64,000 nucleotides of DNA from Catenaria anguillulae PL171. Taxonomy: Eukaryota; Blastocladiomycota; Blastocladiomycetes; Blastocladiales; Catenariaceae. Position 1 is the stretch's first letter; the number at the start of each line of letters is the position of its first letter. Positions 33,748 to 45,344 of the stretch are shown here, piece by piece. Location of the stretch: positions 434,001-498,000 of the forward strand of contig MCFL01000015.1 of assembly GCA_002102555.1 (NCBI GenBank), in the 5' to 3' direction. The notes beneath the pieces were generated by a model. That model worked only from the letters and a program-made list of their open reading frames with translations. It was not told the origin of the DNA and searched no databases. The translations under genes and the position numbers were made by a program.

Positions 33748-34850
33748 CTATGGTTGAAGGAGTCGCGCAGCATCACCTCCAATCGGTGTGGTTGGCGGAT
33801 GCGCGTCCGCTGCGCTCGAAGGAGACAACAAGAGTCCCTTCGAGCCTTGAAATTCAGTCGTGATGCTCAATTGCTTTGTCATGTTTGTGTTGACAGCGAG
33901 ATCACGTCCTGGGACGCCGCCTCCACTCGCAAGCTGTGGCAAACCTGCGCCAGATGCAGCCTTGGACAATTCATTTGGGCGACCAATCTGGGGAGCGCAC
34001 TCGCTGATGGCGGCGAGACCTGCTTGTTTCGCAGCAAGCGATTCAACGAAACCAAAAACGAGCTGCACAGGAGCATTCGGATGGATTCGCACGTGTACAA
34101 CGTCAACCAGTTTGGGTCTGTTCCTCTGCAAGTCGAACGACCAAATTGGCCGCCAACATCATGAGGACTTCAACAACAAGCAGTCGAATCATGTTGCTCA
34201 AGAGTCGCCGCAGTCCGGGCCGGAGTTCCTTGCCGTTGGCCGAAGGCGTAGCCATCTGTCGAAGCAGAACAACAAAGGCAACCGACGTTCCGCCAGCGAT
34301 GAGGGAATCAAAAATCGACCACACTATTGAGCCAGAGAAAGCGTGAATTGCAAGATGGAAAACACATAGAAAAGAGAAAAGCAACGTATTCATACCTACG
34401 AAGATTTGGGTACCAACCCTGGTCACTGGGCGTCTCCCGCCGTCAATTCCTTGAATGCCCCAAAAACATAAACGATGTTGTTTACCAGGCACAAGAGGAT
34501 GCTGATTCCAGCAAGGGCAAGTAAACCCTGAGAAGTTCGTGGAAGGCGAGTTTTTCCTAGCACCCAGTACGAGCGATGCTGATAGCCTGGTATCCGCTTC
34601 CGCCAATGTTGCACAAACGAAACTACGACGGCAAAGCCAAACCTTGAGCCATTTCCCTCCAAGATCCAGAGGAAATCACCGACAAGTAAAAGTCGAAAAC
34701 ATGAGCAACCGCGACGGTTGCAAGGGTCGGGTACAATGTTGACTTTTTTGTCAGCCGCCATGCATACAATGCTGACAGGCATGTCGTGACGTTGATCAAT
34801 AGCACCGCCGATAGAAATACGCTTGAACTCGACCAAAGAAAGACCTGCTA
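33748..34850 (-). CDS. Family B multi-spanning membrane protein, copy 3
   Basis: Third paralogue, in tandem with copy 2. It carries LWSSSSVFLSAVLLINVTTC and TLATVAVAHVFDFYLSVI (equivalent to the ICHxxDF helix of the others), and YQHRSYWVLGKTRLPRTSQG leading into a helix with LLCLVNNIVYVF (equivalent to CLANN). After a further exon come VWSIFDSLIAGGTSVAFVVL and LLVVEVLMMLAANLVVRLAE. TLYTCESIRMLLCSSFLVSL follows, then LNRLLRNK, and an Ala/Ser/Gly-rich tail ends at 33748. The first exon and exact introns are not settled. One exon boundary near 34620 runs into a stop in the present reading, so a small intron or indel is needed there. Confidence 0.5.
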
Positions 34851-35360
34851 TGTATGTACAAAGTTCAGAGGATCAGACTCAAGGTGACACTGCAACGATT
34901 TTGCTTCATTCCATGTCCGTACATGGCGAATAGACATTGGGATCATGATTGGTTGCGGAGCCTGGTTTCAAATTCCGAAGCAGTATTGCAGAAAGTTGAT
35001 GGTAGTATATCGTACAATTCGCTCATGGTCATTAGGCAGTCATTCACTCAAAGTTCAGAATACATAGAGTTTCTCACCATCGACATATTCTTCAGTGTTC
35101 GCATTGGCGATTCGACGCGTGCCTGCCGTCTCAGCCTAAACGACAAGCCGAGGCCATTTCCGGAACGCAAGCCAGTTTCATATGCAAGTATTAATATAGT
35201 TCGATGGGATGAATTGGATGATCCACCTGGCCCCGTTGAAGGACAGGTGTGTGAGTTTGGGGTTAGCGCACATGCTGCATTTTCTTTGGACTGCTCGAAT
35301 CTTTCAAATTGTATCTTTTTCTCCGCACTTTCGCAATGAAAACTCCATCACCGTCAAACC

Positions 35361-36474
35361 ATGTCGTGCCAGACCGACTCTGATTGTGGTGGTATGTGAC
35401 TTGGCCTCTCCATTTCATTTTCATGTCTCAACTAAACTCTTGCTGAACCCACACCAACATGACATAGCCTTCCAAGGCTGCATGAAAGACACGGGCATTT
35501 GTGTCCCGCAACCCTGCTCGGCAGCGTTTCTGGGCAACACGTGCCAAGAGAAAGACAAATCAAAATACTGCTCGCAGTCGCAGGGCATCTGCGTCCCGCG
35601 AATCGCAGCCGACCAACCTTGTCAAGGGAATCCGCTTGCAGTGGAGAATGTTTGCCAAGATGGATTCTCGTGCTCGGCTTCCGGCATGGGTCTAGGCAAA
35701 TGTGTTGCAAGCGGAGGAGTGAATGGCGGTAATAACAATGGTGGCGGTGGTGGAGGTGGCAACGGTGGGGGTGGTGGCGGTGGTGGAGGACTCTTCCAAC
35801 CAAATCGCAGTTTCGACAACATCAACTCGGCCCTTGGAGTCCCAACGAACCGCGTTGGCGATGTTGGATCAACCTCCGGTGGTACTGTCTCACAGGTTGG
35901 TCCATCAAGCTCATCGGGCGGGGTATCTACTGCCGTCCTATTTGGATCCATCCTTGGCGCGCTTGCCGTCGGAGTGTTGCTGGCTGTGATGCTGCGCCGA
36001 CGTCGTCGTTTCCATGCTCCTCGGCCTCCAATCCCAGGAAACGTCCCGCCTCCGGCTGCAGCTCTATCCAACTCTGCAGCTCCCCCGCCGCCACCGTATC
36101 TATCCTCGGTTCCTCTTCCGATGCCAGATAAGCCTTCGAGTGTTGAATACGTGACGCTGGCGCCATTGCCATCCACTCCTTCCGGTTCATCTGAGCCGCA
36201 ATTTCCGACGGCAAATCCTCAACCACCAACCGCCTCACCTCATGTGCCATCCGCACCGCAAGGTCACGACTCGCCGTGGGACAGCTCAAGCTCGTTAGCA
36301 TCATCATTGCCGCAGCCCGCAAGCAGAGTGGAAGTTCGTCTTGGCCCTGGCGACGCTGAACTCGCATTGCCGACGACACCCGCGAGACCCTGTGTGGATG
36401 CAGATGACGACTTGCTGCTCCCGACAGGAACCGTGGCAAGTGGGAACCTTGTCCAACCGGACCAGCGCACGTAG
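35361..36474 (+). CDS. Cys-rich single-pass membrane protein, copy 1
   Basis: Surface protein of receptor type. A short exon from the ATG at 35361 (MSCQTDSDCGG, donor GTATGT near 35393) joins a long exon after an acceptor near 35467. The joined sequence reads FQGCMKDTGICVPQPC and continues with evenly spaced cysteines (CQEKDKSKYCSQSQGICVP and CQDGFSCSASGMG), resembling EB/dickkopf-like disulfide modules. A poly-Gly/Asn linker and Ser-rich stalk precede one transmembrane helix (VLFGSILGALAVGVLLAVML) followed by RRRRR. The cytoplasmic tail is Pro-rich and ends with VEVRLGPGDAELALPTT and a short acidic DDDLLLPTGT. An upstream signal-peptide exon is expected but not identified. The neighbour downstream is a paralogue. 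Confidence 0.65.
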
Positions 36475-36719
36475 TAATGGCGTGATGGCCATTCCATTCT
36501 GTCCGCCCTCAATACTTGTACACATACATTGTTTTGCTTCAATACATTTTGCCTCCCGACTGTCCGAAATGAGGACCCATGCTCAAGCTTTCACGCACTC
36601 AATTCCCTTGGAAGGCTCTTGGCATCCAGCAAGCCAGGTGGATGGACTTCGGCGGCTCAGGCCAACGTGTCCGAAAATGGACTGAAGCGTGTCCGTTTTG
36701 AGACACATTCGCATCTAAG

Positions 36720-37593
36720 CATTCCTCAAATGCGTCACCAACAGATTCGTCCATTTCCGCTGCAACTCCAACCCGGTTATTGGCGATCGAACCTGCCTCG
36801 GCCGTGACATATCGAAATCGACGGACTGTGACTCACTCCGCAATCTCTACATTCCTCGCCGCTCAGCAGGCCTCAGCTGCCGCGATTTTCCGCTTTCCGC
36901 CGAGAATCCGTGTGCCGATGGACTCAAGTGCATTGTCTCTGGCGGTTCCCAGTCGTTTTCAAGCAGCTCTGGTCTGAATGGAACTTGCCTTGATCCGAAA
37001 TCTGCCGGTTCAAATTCGTGGTCGTCCAGCTCCGGCGACCAGCTTTGTCCTCCGTCAAGTGGGCTCATTTCCCTGATTCTTCTACTTGGGGCGGCCGTGT
37101 GTGTGCTCACGGCCATGCTGATTAGGAGGCAGCGGGCGTTGGCCAAGGCTAACAACAAGCACAAGGAAGAAACGCGAGCGTATGCAAGAGAGGATGGTCG
37201 CAAGCGATGCATTGTCAAGCTTGTGCGGAACCACACTTGCATACCGCTCGGAGTGCCGAGCAAGTCATACGCATTGAAAAAGAGGCCGCAATTGGCCAGG
37301 TCGCCAGCTCCCCAGCACCACCATCCGCATCTTCAGCGTCTCGCTTCGGTTCGTCAAGCATGCTTGTGTCCCCGACTCAAGAAGGTCTTCAGCGCGCACA
37401 TTCAAGTCACTCTTCATTTGTTGTCGAGGTTCCACTGGCGCCAGGCGACTCAGAGCTCGCTCTGCCAACCACTCACCCAGTCCCAAAACGAGCGAGTGTC
37501 GGGAATGATCTCATTATCCCTACAACGGCAACCGCATTGGGATTTGTACCCAGCCCTGATGACCCGGTCAGACCGTCCCACGACATACAATAA
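36720..37593 (+). CDS. Cys-rich single-pass membrane protein, copy 2
   Basis: Tandem paralogue of the preceding gene with a shorter ectodomain. The frame reads STDCDSLRNLYIPRR, GLSCRDFPLSAENPCADGLK, a Ser-rich linker, then the helix GLISLILLLGAAVCVLTAML followed by IRRQR. After a small intron or frame change near 37200-37270 the tail continues as IRIEKEAAIGQVASSPAPPS. It ends with VEVPLAPGDSELALPTTHPV and NDLIIPTTATALGF, matching the tail of copy 1. The start is not determined. Ectodomain cysteines are fewer than in copy 1 and the poly-Gly linker is missing, while the tail motif is retained, suggesting selection on the cytoplasmic end. Confidence 0.5.
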
Positions 37594-37637
37594 TTACATA
37601 CACGCTGTCACATGCTATTCCTCCAGACACACGCACT

Positions 37638-40491
37638 TCACCCACTTGCGGGTTCCTCGGCCTGCCCTCCCTCGGACACAAAGTCGACCCGGTCCGCAGG
37701 CGTGTGGATCCCATTTCCTGATCTGATTGCCCAGGTAAAGTAATCCACGCCATAGATCCAAACCCCTCGGTTCGGTTGCCCTTGTTGGACGTGCTCCATC
37801 TCTTGAACAACGAGATTGAACACGAATGGGTAGTGGTCATGCAAGTACTCGGCGTTGGGCTCGGTCACGAGCACAATTGGAACGCGTGGGCCGTCGCGGG
37901 TGACCCAGGTCGACAGGTCGGCGAGCGGAAGGTGCTACGCATGAAACAATCGCAGGAAAACGTCAGTGAGCAGTCTTGGCTGTGATCAAACGAGTCAAGG
38001 CAAAGAGACCACCACGTACTGTCGCCCGAAGGGCACGAGCCAACCGCTTTTGCATACTGGCACTCAGTTTCGAGTCCTGTTGCAACGATACAAAACACAG
38101 CCCTTTACCCTCGAGCAACGGTCCGCGTTGAAGTCGGTCTTGTGCTTGGGCGACCGTCAATCCGCCCATTTCCTCTTGAAACTCGGCGTCCTGCAACAGG
38201 TAATTGGCCTCATCTGTCAACGCGACCACGTGAGCCAGAGCGAAACAAAGAAGAATAGCTGGAAGGACGGAGGATACGTACCAACAGGATATCCAGCCCG
38301 AGCGCTATCATACAACCACGCCGAGTTCACTATGTATGCTGCCGATGTGATTCCAAGCAGGAACCGCTCGGAAAAGTTGGCCTTGTCGACAACAAGATGT
38401 GTGGCGCCAACAATCGGCGCACGCGCATTGCCAATCGGAATGCCGCAAGCGTCTAGGGCGCGGCAGAGAGCGTCGGAAAGATCGATGCGCGAGACCATGA
38501 CGTGCGGATTTTGGATGTCGGAGCGCTTGGGCCCAGGCGGGCGAGTGGGTGGGCGTTGCGGCGGCGTTGAGCGAGCGGAGCGCCGGCTGGTGGGTACGGG
38601 TGCACGTGGAACCTTTGTCGATGGTGCAGTTGAATGGGATGCCGGAGCAACAGAAGGAAAAGATGGCGGCGAGTTGTCAATCGGAATGACTTCAGTTGCC
38701 GATGGATCTGTGACACCATGGGTCGTCTCGGTCGACTGCTTTCGAAATTTACGAGGAACAGGAGACGATGCGTCGCGAGATCGTTTGCTCCTTCTTGAGC
38801 TTGCGCCGACGGGCTAAATGCGCACAGAATTTCCAAGTCAACCGAGTCGCAGACAAAGTGCGGAATAGTGAATACGAAAGCATACCTCCATTACGGACAA
38901 GTCTCCAACCGCCGACCCGGGTTGACCCTGCGTCTCCTGGATTTGATCCTCCTCTGGCGCCTCAAACTCGCCATCATCCATCTCCCACGTCTTCTCTACC
39001 TGCCTACGCTCCTCCTTGGACATGGTCCGCAGAACGGAATACTGTCGATGTACCTGCTCCAGCCCGCGCTCCTTTGCCCTGCGTTCGGCCAAATCGCCCG
39101 CATCCGCATCCTTGCCCGCCGCCTCGGCAAGCGATTCGAGCTCGCGCTGCCGCTTTGCCTGCAATCGCTCCACGGTCCCGCGCGCCTCGGCAACGATCCG
39201 ATCAATGACCCACTGTGGCGTGCGGGAGGCGCCAACGACGGGATCCGAAACGCACGGTGCGTGGTCGACAAAGAAGGAATACGTGGGCAAAAGCGTGTCG
39301 CGGAGCTGGCCGTACATGGCCGAGTCTTCGAGCCATGTGTAGTTGACGGTGTGCACCTTCGTCCAGCCGTCACTGGTTGCAACCGTGTATTTCCTGCCCG
39401 CTGGCCTGTTAAAATGTCGGGTAGTCAGTTGAATTTGAGCGAACAGTGGAAAATACAATATTTATGTGCGTACCTTGCAGCAATCAAATGTGTCGTCTTT
39501 TTGTCCATATCGCTGTGGTACTGCGCGCCGAGTACATTCATGAGCTCCTTGCAATACTCGCGGTCGCGTCCATTGAATTCGGTCAAACACAAGCGCACGT
39601 TGGGAATGGCGCCAGATTTCCGCGGCGGAAAGGGAAAGTGGAGCAGCGAGTCAAGCGGGTCGCTCCACTCTTGTAGCCGAATGACGTCAAACAGCCAGAG
39701 CAGGCTGGCAACGGGAAGCTCCAGTTGCACGGCCTGAAGGAATGTTTGCGATCGGGCATGTCGAAACACAAACATGTCGATCGTTTCGGCCGAGTTGGCG
39801 GGGAGGTCATCGGGCCATTCATAAGTGACGACGCCGCCGTTGGCGACAATGATCTCGGTGAGGCGATTCGCCTGTGTGACAGGCACATCGGAATGGAAAT
39901 AGATGGTGCGGTTGCTGAACACGGGCTTGGTTGGCGGCGTGAGGTCCTTGATTGAATACCAAGTGCCTTGGCGGCTGGAATCGAACGAGTTTGCGGATAC
40001 GAGCGGTGGGGGTACTGTCGCTGGTACCAGTGGGAGCGGAATGGTGTACATGCGTGGTGACAAGTGTCTTCGTCGGTTGATGCAGTCCATGATCCATTGC
40101 CAATACACGACATGAAGTTTGTGGGACTGGGACTGGGCAGCTACGATGCGTTGAGAGTTCTGGTGGAATGAGTCATCATTGATGTTTGGTTGTTAGCCGA
40201 CGTGCGAGACAACCGACGCAATCGACGAACACATGCCTCATCCAGAGTGCCCGAAAGTGGGACGACATGGGTGATTGTCGCCACGTCGTCCAGAGAAAGA
40301 CGGTAGGCGCCGCCAAAATCAAGGATGCCAGCCAAAAGATCTTCGAGAAGTGTTGGATATGGGCGGTCGCCCGTGATGTTGTCGAGGACCGCAATCACAC
40401 AGCCCTCGAAGGCAGTAAACTGGGACGTGAGATGAGTGGGAAGTGGACCTCGCAAGTTGGCGGGCAGCGCATCGACGTCCATTTGGCTCAT
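37638..40491 (-). CDS. Multi-BRCT-domain protein (Rtt107/Brc1/PTIP-like)
   Basis: Probable DNA-damage-response scaffold. The start at 40491 (MSQMDVDALPANLRG) leads to an N-terminal BRCT (FEGCVIAVLDNITGDRPYPT) and a BRCT-type ending VVYWQWIMDCINRRRHLSPR. Then come TIYFHSDVPVTQANRLTEII, a segment reading LLWLFDVIRLQEW, and LTEFNGRDREYCKELMNVLG, followed after a GTACGC intron near 39474 by KVHTVNYTWLEDSAMYGQL. A charged, helical linker follows, then a C-terminal pair near 38500-37640: RAPIVGATHLVVDKANFSER with AAYIVNSAWLYDSARAGYP, and GVWIYGVDYFTWAIRSGNGI. Further donors are GTATGC, GTACGT and GTACGT. Four N-terminal plus two C-terminal BRCTs is the Brc1/Rtt107/PTIP layout. Family membership within that group is an inference. 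Confidence 0.78.
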
Positions 40492-40836
40492 GACGAGAGA
40501 TTTGGGTTGGAGGTGTTGATATCGGCGGCGGAGGACGGATTGCCGAGAGTTTCTTTGCATTGCTTTCCATTGGCGCTGTCTTTACGATTCGCCCTGTCTT
40601 TACGATTCGCCCTGAATTTTGATCAGGTCAGGGAATCATTCCCGGCCCTATCCGGAACATTCCGAGATCCTTCCACGAGTTCCATGACACCCTCCAAGAC
40701 AGTTGTCGCTGGCTGGGCTGGCATTACGACGCATGATGTCCAACAACTACGACAATCAGTGCCACAAACGCATGCAACAAACTCGTTGAAATCTCTCCAA
40801 GGATCGAGTCTACAATCCCGCTCGCTTATCGCCACC

Positions 40837-41857
40837 ATGGAGCGCACTTTGGCTATCATCAAACCTGACGCCGTCCAACACGTCGACGACATTGTCTATG
40901 CGATCGAGGCGGACGGATTCACTATTATTGATGCGAGTGTTTGATTTCCAGAGCAGCAAATGCCTGCCGAAATGGATTGCTGACGACGGGAGATTGCTGA
41001 ACGTCAACAGAAACAACACATCCACCTCACCATCGACCAAGCGCGCGATTTCTATGCCGAGCACAATGGCAAGCCCTTCTTTGAGCCTTTGACCAAGTTT
41101 ATGAGCAGGTACGCAACACAGCTTCTGCTCACCAGCAGCCGCGTTTGTCGCATATGCCTTACTGCATTATCGCGACAGCGGTCCCATCTACGTCATGATT
41201 CTTTCTCGTGAGAACGCGATCGCTCGCTGGCGTCGTCTCTTGGGCCCAACAGATTCCGTCCAAGCGCGTGAAGCAGCACCGCACTCGTATGCGTTCCATT
41301 GTCTGCTGTACCACCCCATATACTCTCCACTGATCCACAACACTCGATGCTTGCACAGCATTCGCGCCCGCTTTGGGACCGACAACCAGCGCAATGCGTG
41401 CCATGGCAGTGATTCGCGCACTTCGGCCGACCGCGAGATACGGTTCTTCTTTCCCAACGGTAAGTGTAATCCACGTGAGATTTATCTGCATCCACGGCTC
41501 GTCAAGTTGTGAACGCAATTTCGCACCATGACCTTGATTCATCATATATGCATTCCACGTGAGTTGTTGCCACGGCTGATTGTGTATTTCATCGCAAATC
41601 TTAGCCACCGTCGAGCCACTGCCCAACAGCGCTCAAATCGCCACATTCCTCGAAAGCGCCGTGTATCCTGTGCTCACCAAGGGGCTCGTTGCACTGTGCA
41701 CTGAAAAGCCGTCGAATCCGACTGTATGTTAGGTCGTTGTGCGCTCTTTCAGCACCCAAGGATGCTCACTACACTACTTCACTGGCAGGAATGGCTTGGA
41801 CGCTGGCTGCTTCACAACAACCCAAACAAGCCGCGGACGGTCGAGCCTTCCCAATGA
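40837..41857 (+). CDS. Nucleoside-diphosphate-kinase-like axonemal protein NME5 (radial spoke RSP23-like) with Dpy-30 motif
   Basis: Ciliary NDK-family protein. ATG 40837 has a perfect GCCACCATGG context. Exons are about 40837-40936, 41011-41108, 41179-41286, 41359-41459, 41605-41723 and 41789-41857. The NDK domain carries [55 protein letters not shown] with the catalytic-type His, and [10 protein letters not shown]. The tail [20 protein letters not shown] and [20 protein letters not shown] ends with LLHNNPNKP, the Dpy-30-type C-terminus that marks NME5. Summed exon lengths are one base off a multiple of three at the first junction (near 41010), so that splice or one base is uncertain. Donors include GTACGC, GTATGC, GTAAGT and GTATGT. 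An axonemal protein implies a flagellated stage. Confidence 0.92.
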
Positions 41858-42189
41858 TTCTTCATGTCTGACTTTCACACTTGCCCTTCTGGTTTCCTTG
41901 GTTTGACGTCAGTTATTTATTCTCATTTCGCGCTTCAAATCATTCGTTTGGATTGGTAATGCACTTGTTTCTGTGCATCTCGACTCGACGCGCTGACCAG
42001 TCCAGTCCATTATGTCACCAGCAGACACGAGCTCCGTTCGGCCGGTTATTTCGTGAGGCGACATAAAGCCTGGATTCCAAGTCAATGTGACCGAAATAAT
42101 GTGAGACATTCAATGTTATTCGAACTGTATGTCAGGTTCGCCCGACTCTTGCTTCATCGTCCACGCCGGCTTCACGCCAGCGCCCTCCA
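41858..42189. other. Intergenic, no gene seen
   Basis: 3' flank of the NME5-like gene, running into the degraded DUF6604 copy. No intact gene. Confidence 0.3.
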
Positions 42190-43821
42190 TCAAGTCATGT
42201 ATCTGGCCGCCGACGAGCTCGTTGACACATTTCGAATTGCGTTGCGCGTGCAAAAGAGCAATAGCAACAAGAGCAGAATGGTGCAGTTGATCGAGGAGCA
42301 AGTCAAAGCAAAGTTGCACGACCAGCCCGGCTCCAAGTACTTGATGATGGACAAGATGGCAACTTGGTACAACTCCCTCGTCTCGCTTTAAACGGCGAAT
42401 GAGAATTGACCCAACGTCATGTACGCACTCCAACCGCGTTGGTCCACCTCCCGAGTCCCAACTGAGCTTGGTCGGACCCAAACAGGCCCGATGCAATTCC
42501 CAGTCCCGTTCTCTTTGGGCTGAAGGCTCTCGACTCCCATTCACCCCGAGACGGCATCCCGCTCCCAACCCTCGACATTGTCGACGCTTTGTCTCTCTCC
42601 ACTCGCCCGACTACCCGTCCCGGCAAGGGATTCAAAAAGCAGCGGCTACATCGAATCACACCCGAAAAAGGACAGCGTTCTGCACGATCCGGTGGAACTC
42701 GATATGATTGTCAACTCGATTTCCATCACGCTGTCGTTTGTAGCAAGCGACATCGAAGTGGGCTCACAACCCGACATTCGGCACTTGCTTGACTCGACGC
42801 TTGCCGTGTTCAACCTGCACATGTGGCGTATGGGCGTTGCGCTTGCACGCGCGCACTTGCCCGTAAGCGAGTTGGCCGTCGGCGTCGCTGACAAGTGGAA
42901 GTGTATCTTCTTTGCCGCCTACCTTCGCCATGCCGTGAATGTAAGCGGTGTTGGAAAAGAAGGCGCGGATGCGGGTGTGTGTGGCAAAATTGGATAGTGG
43001 CCATTGATGGATCAGTTCGTGGACCTGATCGGGTGCAGGCGTGCCCAACGACTTGCAAGCAACTATGAACTGCATTTCGATGGTGGGCGGGATGAATGGC
43101 GTGAATCTGAGGCACTGCGCGGAGTTGCTCAAGTCGCGCCCCCCTTTGCTCCGGTCGGAATCGCAAGTTTGTGGAGCGCGCCACCATAACCATGGAAAAT
43201 CGCTCGTCTTGGACTCGTCGACCGTGTTGCCCATTTGCAATCCGCTGTTGTGGCGGCTCATGGACGAACAAGCGTTCCCCGCTAGGGTCCTACCTGCTTT
43301 CGAACATGCGGTGCTCGAGGGCACTAACAACAAGGCGTATTCGACGGGGATGCCCGTGTCTGGTGACAAGCCTGCATCGCGAAAATTGCGCCAGTCGTTG
43401 ACCACATTGGATCTCTGTCTTTCTTTTCGGTCCCAGTACACGACCAGTGAGCCCATGATCGAGTTCCCTCTCATGTTACTCCACCTCCAAGCGCAGCGCC
43501 TTCTCGTGTAAGTACCTCCGCGCGCGCCTCGTTCCCACCATCAAGTCGCACTTGAAAAAGAACCACATCTACACCGAAGACCACCAGCTCAAGGACGTGG
43601 CCTGGCACATTCTCAAGACGGTGTGCAATGATGCGCGGGTGCTCCGGTTCACGGGCATCAATGATCCAAAATGGGAGCTTGATACGGCGTGGCGGATGTT
43701 TGCCGAGGCTAAAACGATGGTCAAGCGGTTGGTTGCGGAGCATGCAAAGGGAATAACCGGTGCGGCATTCCTGGTTGTACTTGCTGAGGCGGGCCGGGGT
43801 TTTGTGATTTGGAAGATATGA
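42190..43821 (+). pseudogene. Degraded partial copy of the DUF6604-family gene
   Basis: The three frames together resemble the middle and C-terminal part of the intact gene at 45.3-48.3 kb, in opposite orientation. Matching segments include YLAADELVDTFRIALR and DQPGSKYLMMDKMATWYN (42200-42380), LDIVDALSLSTRP (near 42575), LDSTLAVFNLHMWRMGVALA (near 42790), VGVADKWKC, GGMNGVNLRHCAELL and LDLCLSFRSQYTTSEPM. The last is LKDVAWHILKTVCNDARVLR (43588 onward). The reading frame stops after MATWYNSLVSL at 42391, shifts several times, and carries a nonsense codon where the intact copy has Trp (KIG-stop-WPLMDQFVD near 42998). The N-terminal DUF6604 domain is absent. Similarity is still high, so the event is not ancient. 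It is tail-to-tail with the intact copy, about 1.5 kb apart. Confidence 0.85.
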
Positions 43822-44111
43822 GAGAGGGGCGTGTGAATCTCTTGTGAATTGTCAAGCGGGTTAGTTGTGTTGTGTGTTGCTGCTGTATCTCTTTCATTCA
43901 TCACCGACTTTTTGTGAGCAGAGGCGTCGTGGAGGTTCATTGGTTTATGTGTACATGTATAATGAGGTTGGGTCTTGTGTCCTTGACTTTTGGCTCTTTT
44001 TGTGTTGTCACATAGTTTTGTCACATTCCTATCTATCGACTTTGCGACTGTGATCCACTTATGTATGTACCGATATCATCATACCAACGTTCGGCACTGG
44101 CGATACAATCT

Positions 44112-44729
44112 TCACTTGGCGCGATAAAACTTGGTGATTTCGGAACTCCGACGAGGATGATGGAAGAGCGGATTCGTGAGATTTTCGGGGACCTAGTCGC
44201 GACGGTCGGTCAGCCTTGCCAGCAAAGACGACAGGAGCACAGATGAAAAGTGATGGAAACGCACGAGCTGGGACGTATGCCAAAAGTATTCTTGCGATGT
44301 CGTTTGTGGAGCCACATACTTTTCCCTGGGATTCTTTTCTTGCTTGGCGGCAAACTTGAGGTATTCGGCTGCACAAGGTCAACATGGGTGTCAAGGTACT
44401 GCCTCACACCCCGAGTGAATTAAGTTGGTTGCCATAAAAGCGGACGTACGATCCATTTCTTCGTGCTTTGGCTGCGAGGTGGTCGTATTTGGTTTTGCCG
44501 TCAAGACCAAATCTGTCAAGGAATTGTGCGTGAGTGAGCCCTGGATCAGACCAGTCCAAGATGACGAGCGGACATATGTACTCTTCTTGATGTTTGGCGA
44601 CAGCATGTAGTTTTCGTGCAACTTGTGCCGGCGCATTTGCTTGCGAATGGTTTCCTCGAGAATGGCATTCTTTTGAATCGTGTTGAGCTTCTCCGTCGAC
44701 GCGCCGCCGGCCTTGTCTGCGTCAGCCAT
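44112..44729 (-). CDS. CFAP144/FAM183-family ciliary protein
   Basis: Small axonemal protein of the FAM183 family, which in animals is a microtubule-inner protein of motile cilia. Exons 44729-44450, 44368-44265 and 44192-44112 join in frame to 154 residues, with donors GTACGT and GTGCGT. Recognition rests on LNTIQKNAILEETIRKQMRR, HKLHENYMLSP, a Trp-containing segment, EYLKFAAKQEKNPREKYVAP with QTTSQEYFW, and the terminal FHHPRRSSEITKFYRAK. These correspond in order to the conserved blocks of FAM183A. It lies between the intact and broken DUF6604 copies, 2.3 kb from the NME5-like gene. Together they show that the organism builds motile flagella. Confidence 0.88.
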
Positions 44730-44944
44730 GTTAGGTAGTTGTTGGAGAATGAGAGTGTAAGGTGGCTTTGACTGAAATGCTTGATGTATAGCATTGATTT
44801 CATCGATACTCTAGCCCTACTATTTCTTGCACGACTCGGAAAGTTCAATGAAGGTGCCCTGTTTCTCTGTGAGAAGGGTGCGAACAACATGTATTTATGT
44901 AAGGACCAAAATGATAATCGGTCGACACAACAAGCTAGTATTTC

Positions 44945-45286
44945 TTACCCTGAGCGATTGACCGCTGCACAACATGTTAGAATCAAAACCATGGCAAAAA
45001 CGACGACAATTCCAACGCCCACACGACCGTCAACTGTCCCAGCAAATACATGAGCCAGAACCACTCTTGCGTGGGCACATCTCGCCAACGTTGTACCTAT
45101 CTTCAAATGGTACCTGATGAATGCGTCAATGAGAACCCTTGGTGCCGCCGCAACAGCCACCCGCGAGAAATCTGCGATGGACAGGGTGGCGCTGAAGGTA
45201 CACCTAGGATTCATGGAGAATTGTCCTATGTTCATGGATTCAGCGCAGCCGAATGGAATGGCAAAGACATGCATTTGTGAAAACAT
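44945..45286 (-). CDS. Possible small membrane protein
   Basis: An open frame from an ATG at 45286 gives about 113 residues ending in a hydrophobic helix (VGVGIVVVFAMVLILTCC). No family is recognised and the N-terminal part has low-confidence composition. It sits just downstream of the intact DUF6604 gene. It may be a chance ORF or an exon of a gene not resolved here. Confidence 0.2.
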   Translation of the reverse strand: MFSQMHVFAIPFGCAESMNIGQFSMNPRCTFSATLSIADFSRVAVAAAPRVLIDAFIRYHLKIGTTLARCAHARVVLAHVFAGTVDGRVGVGIVVVFAMVLILTCCAAVNRSG

Positions 45287-45344
45287 GTTACTGCGGTGCT
45301 TCGAAACGTCAAGGATCATATAAATAGAATGATGGCGGCAATGC

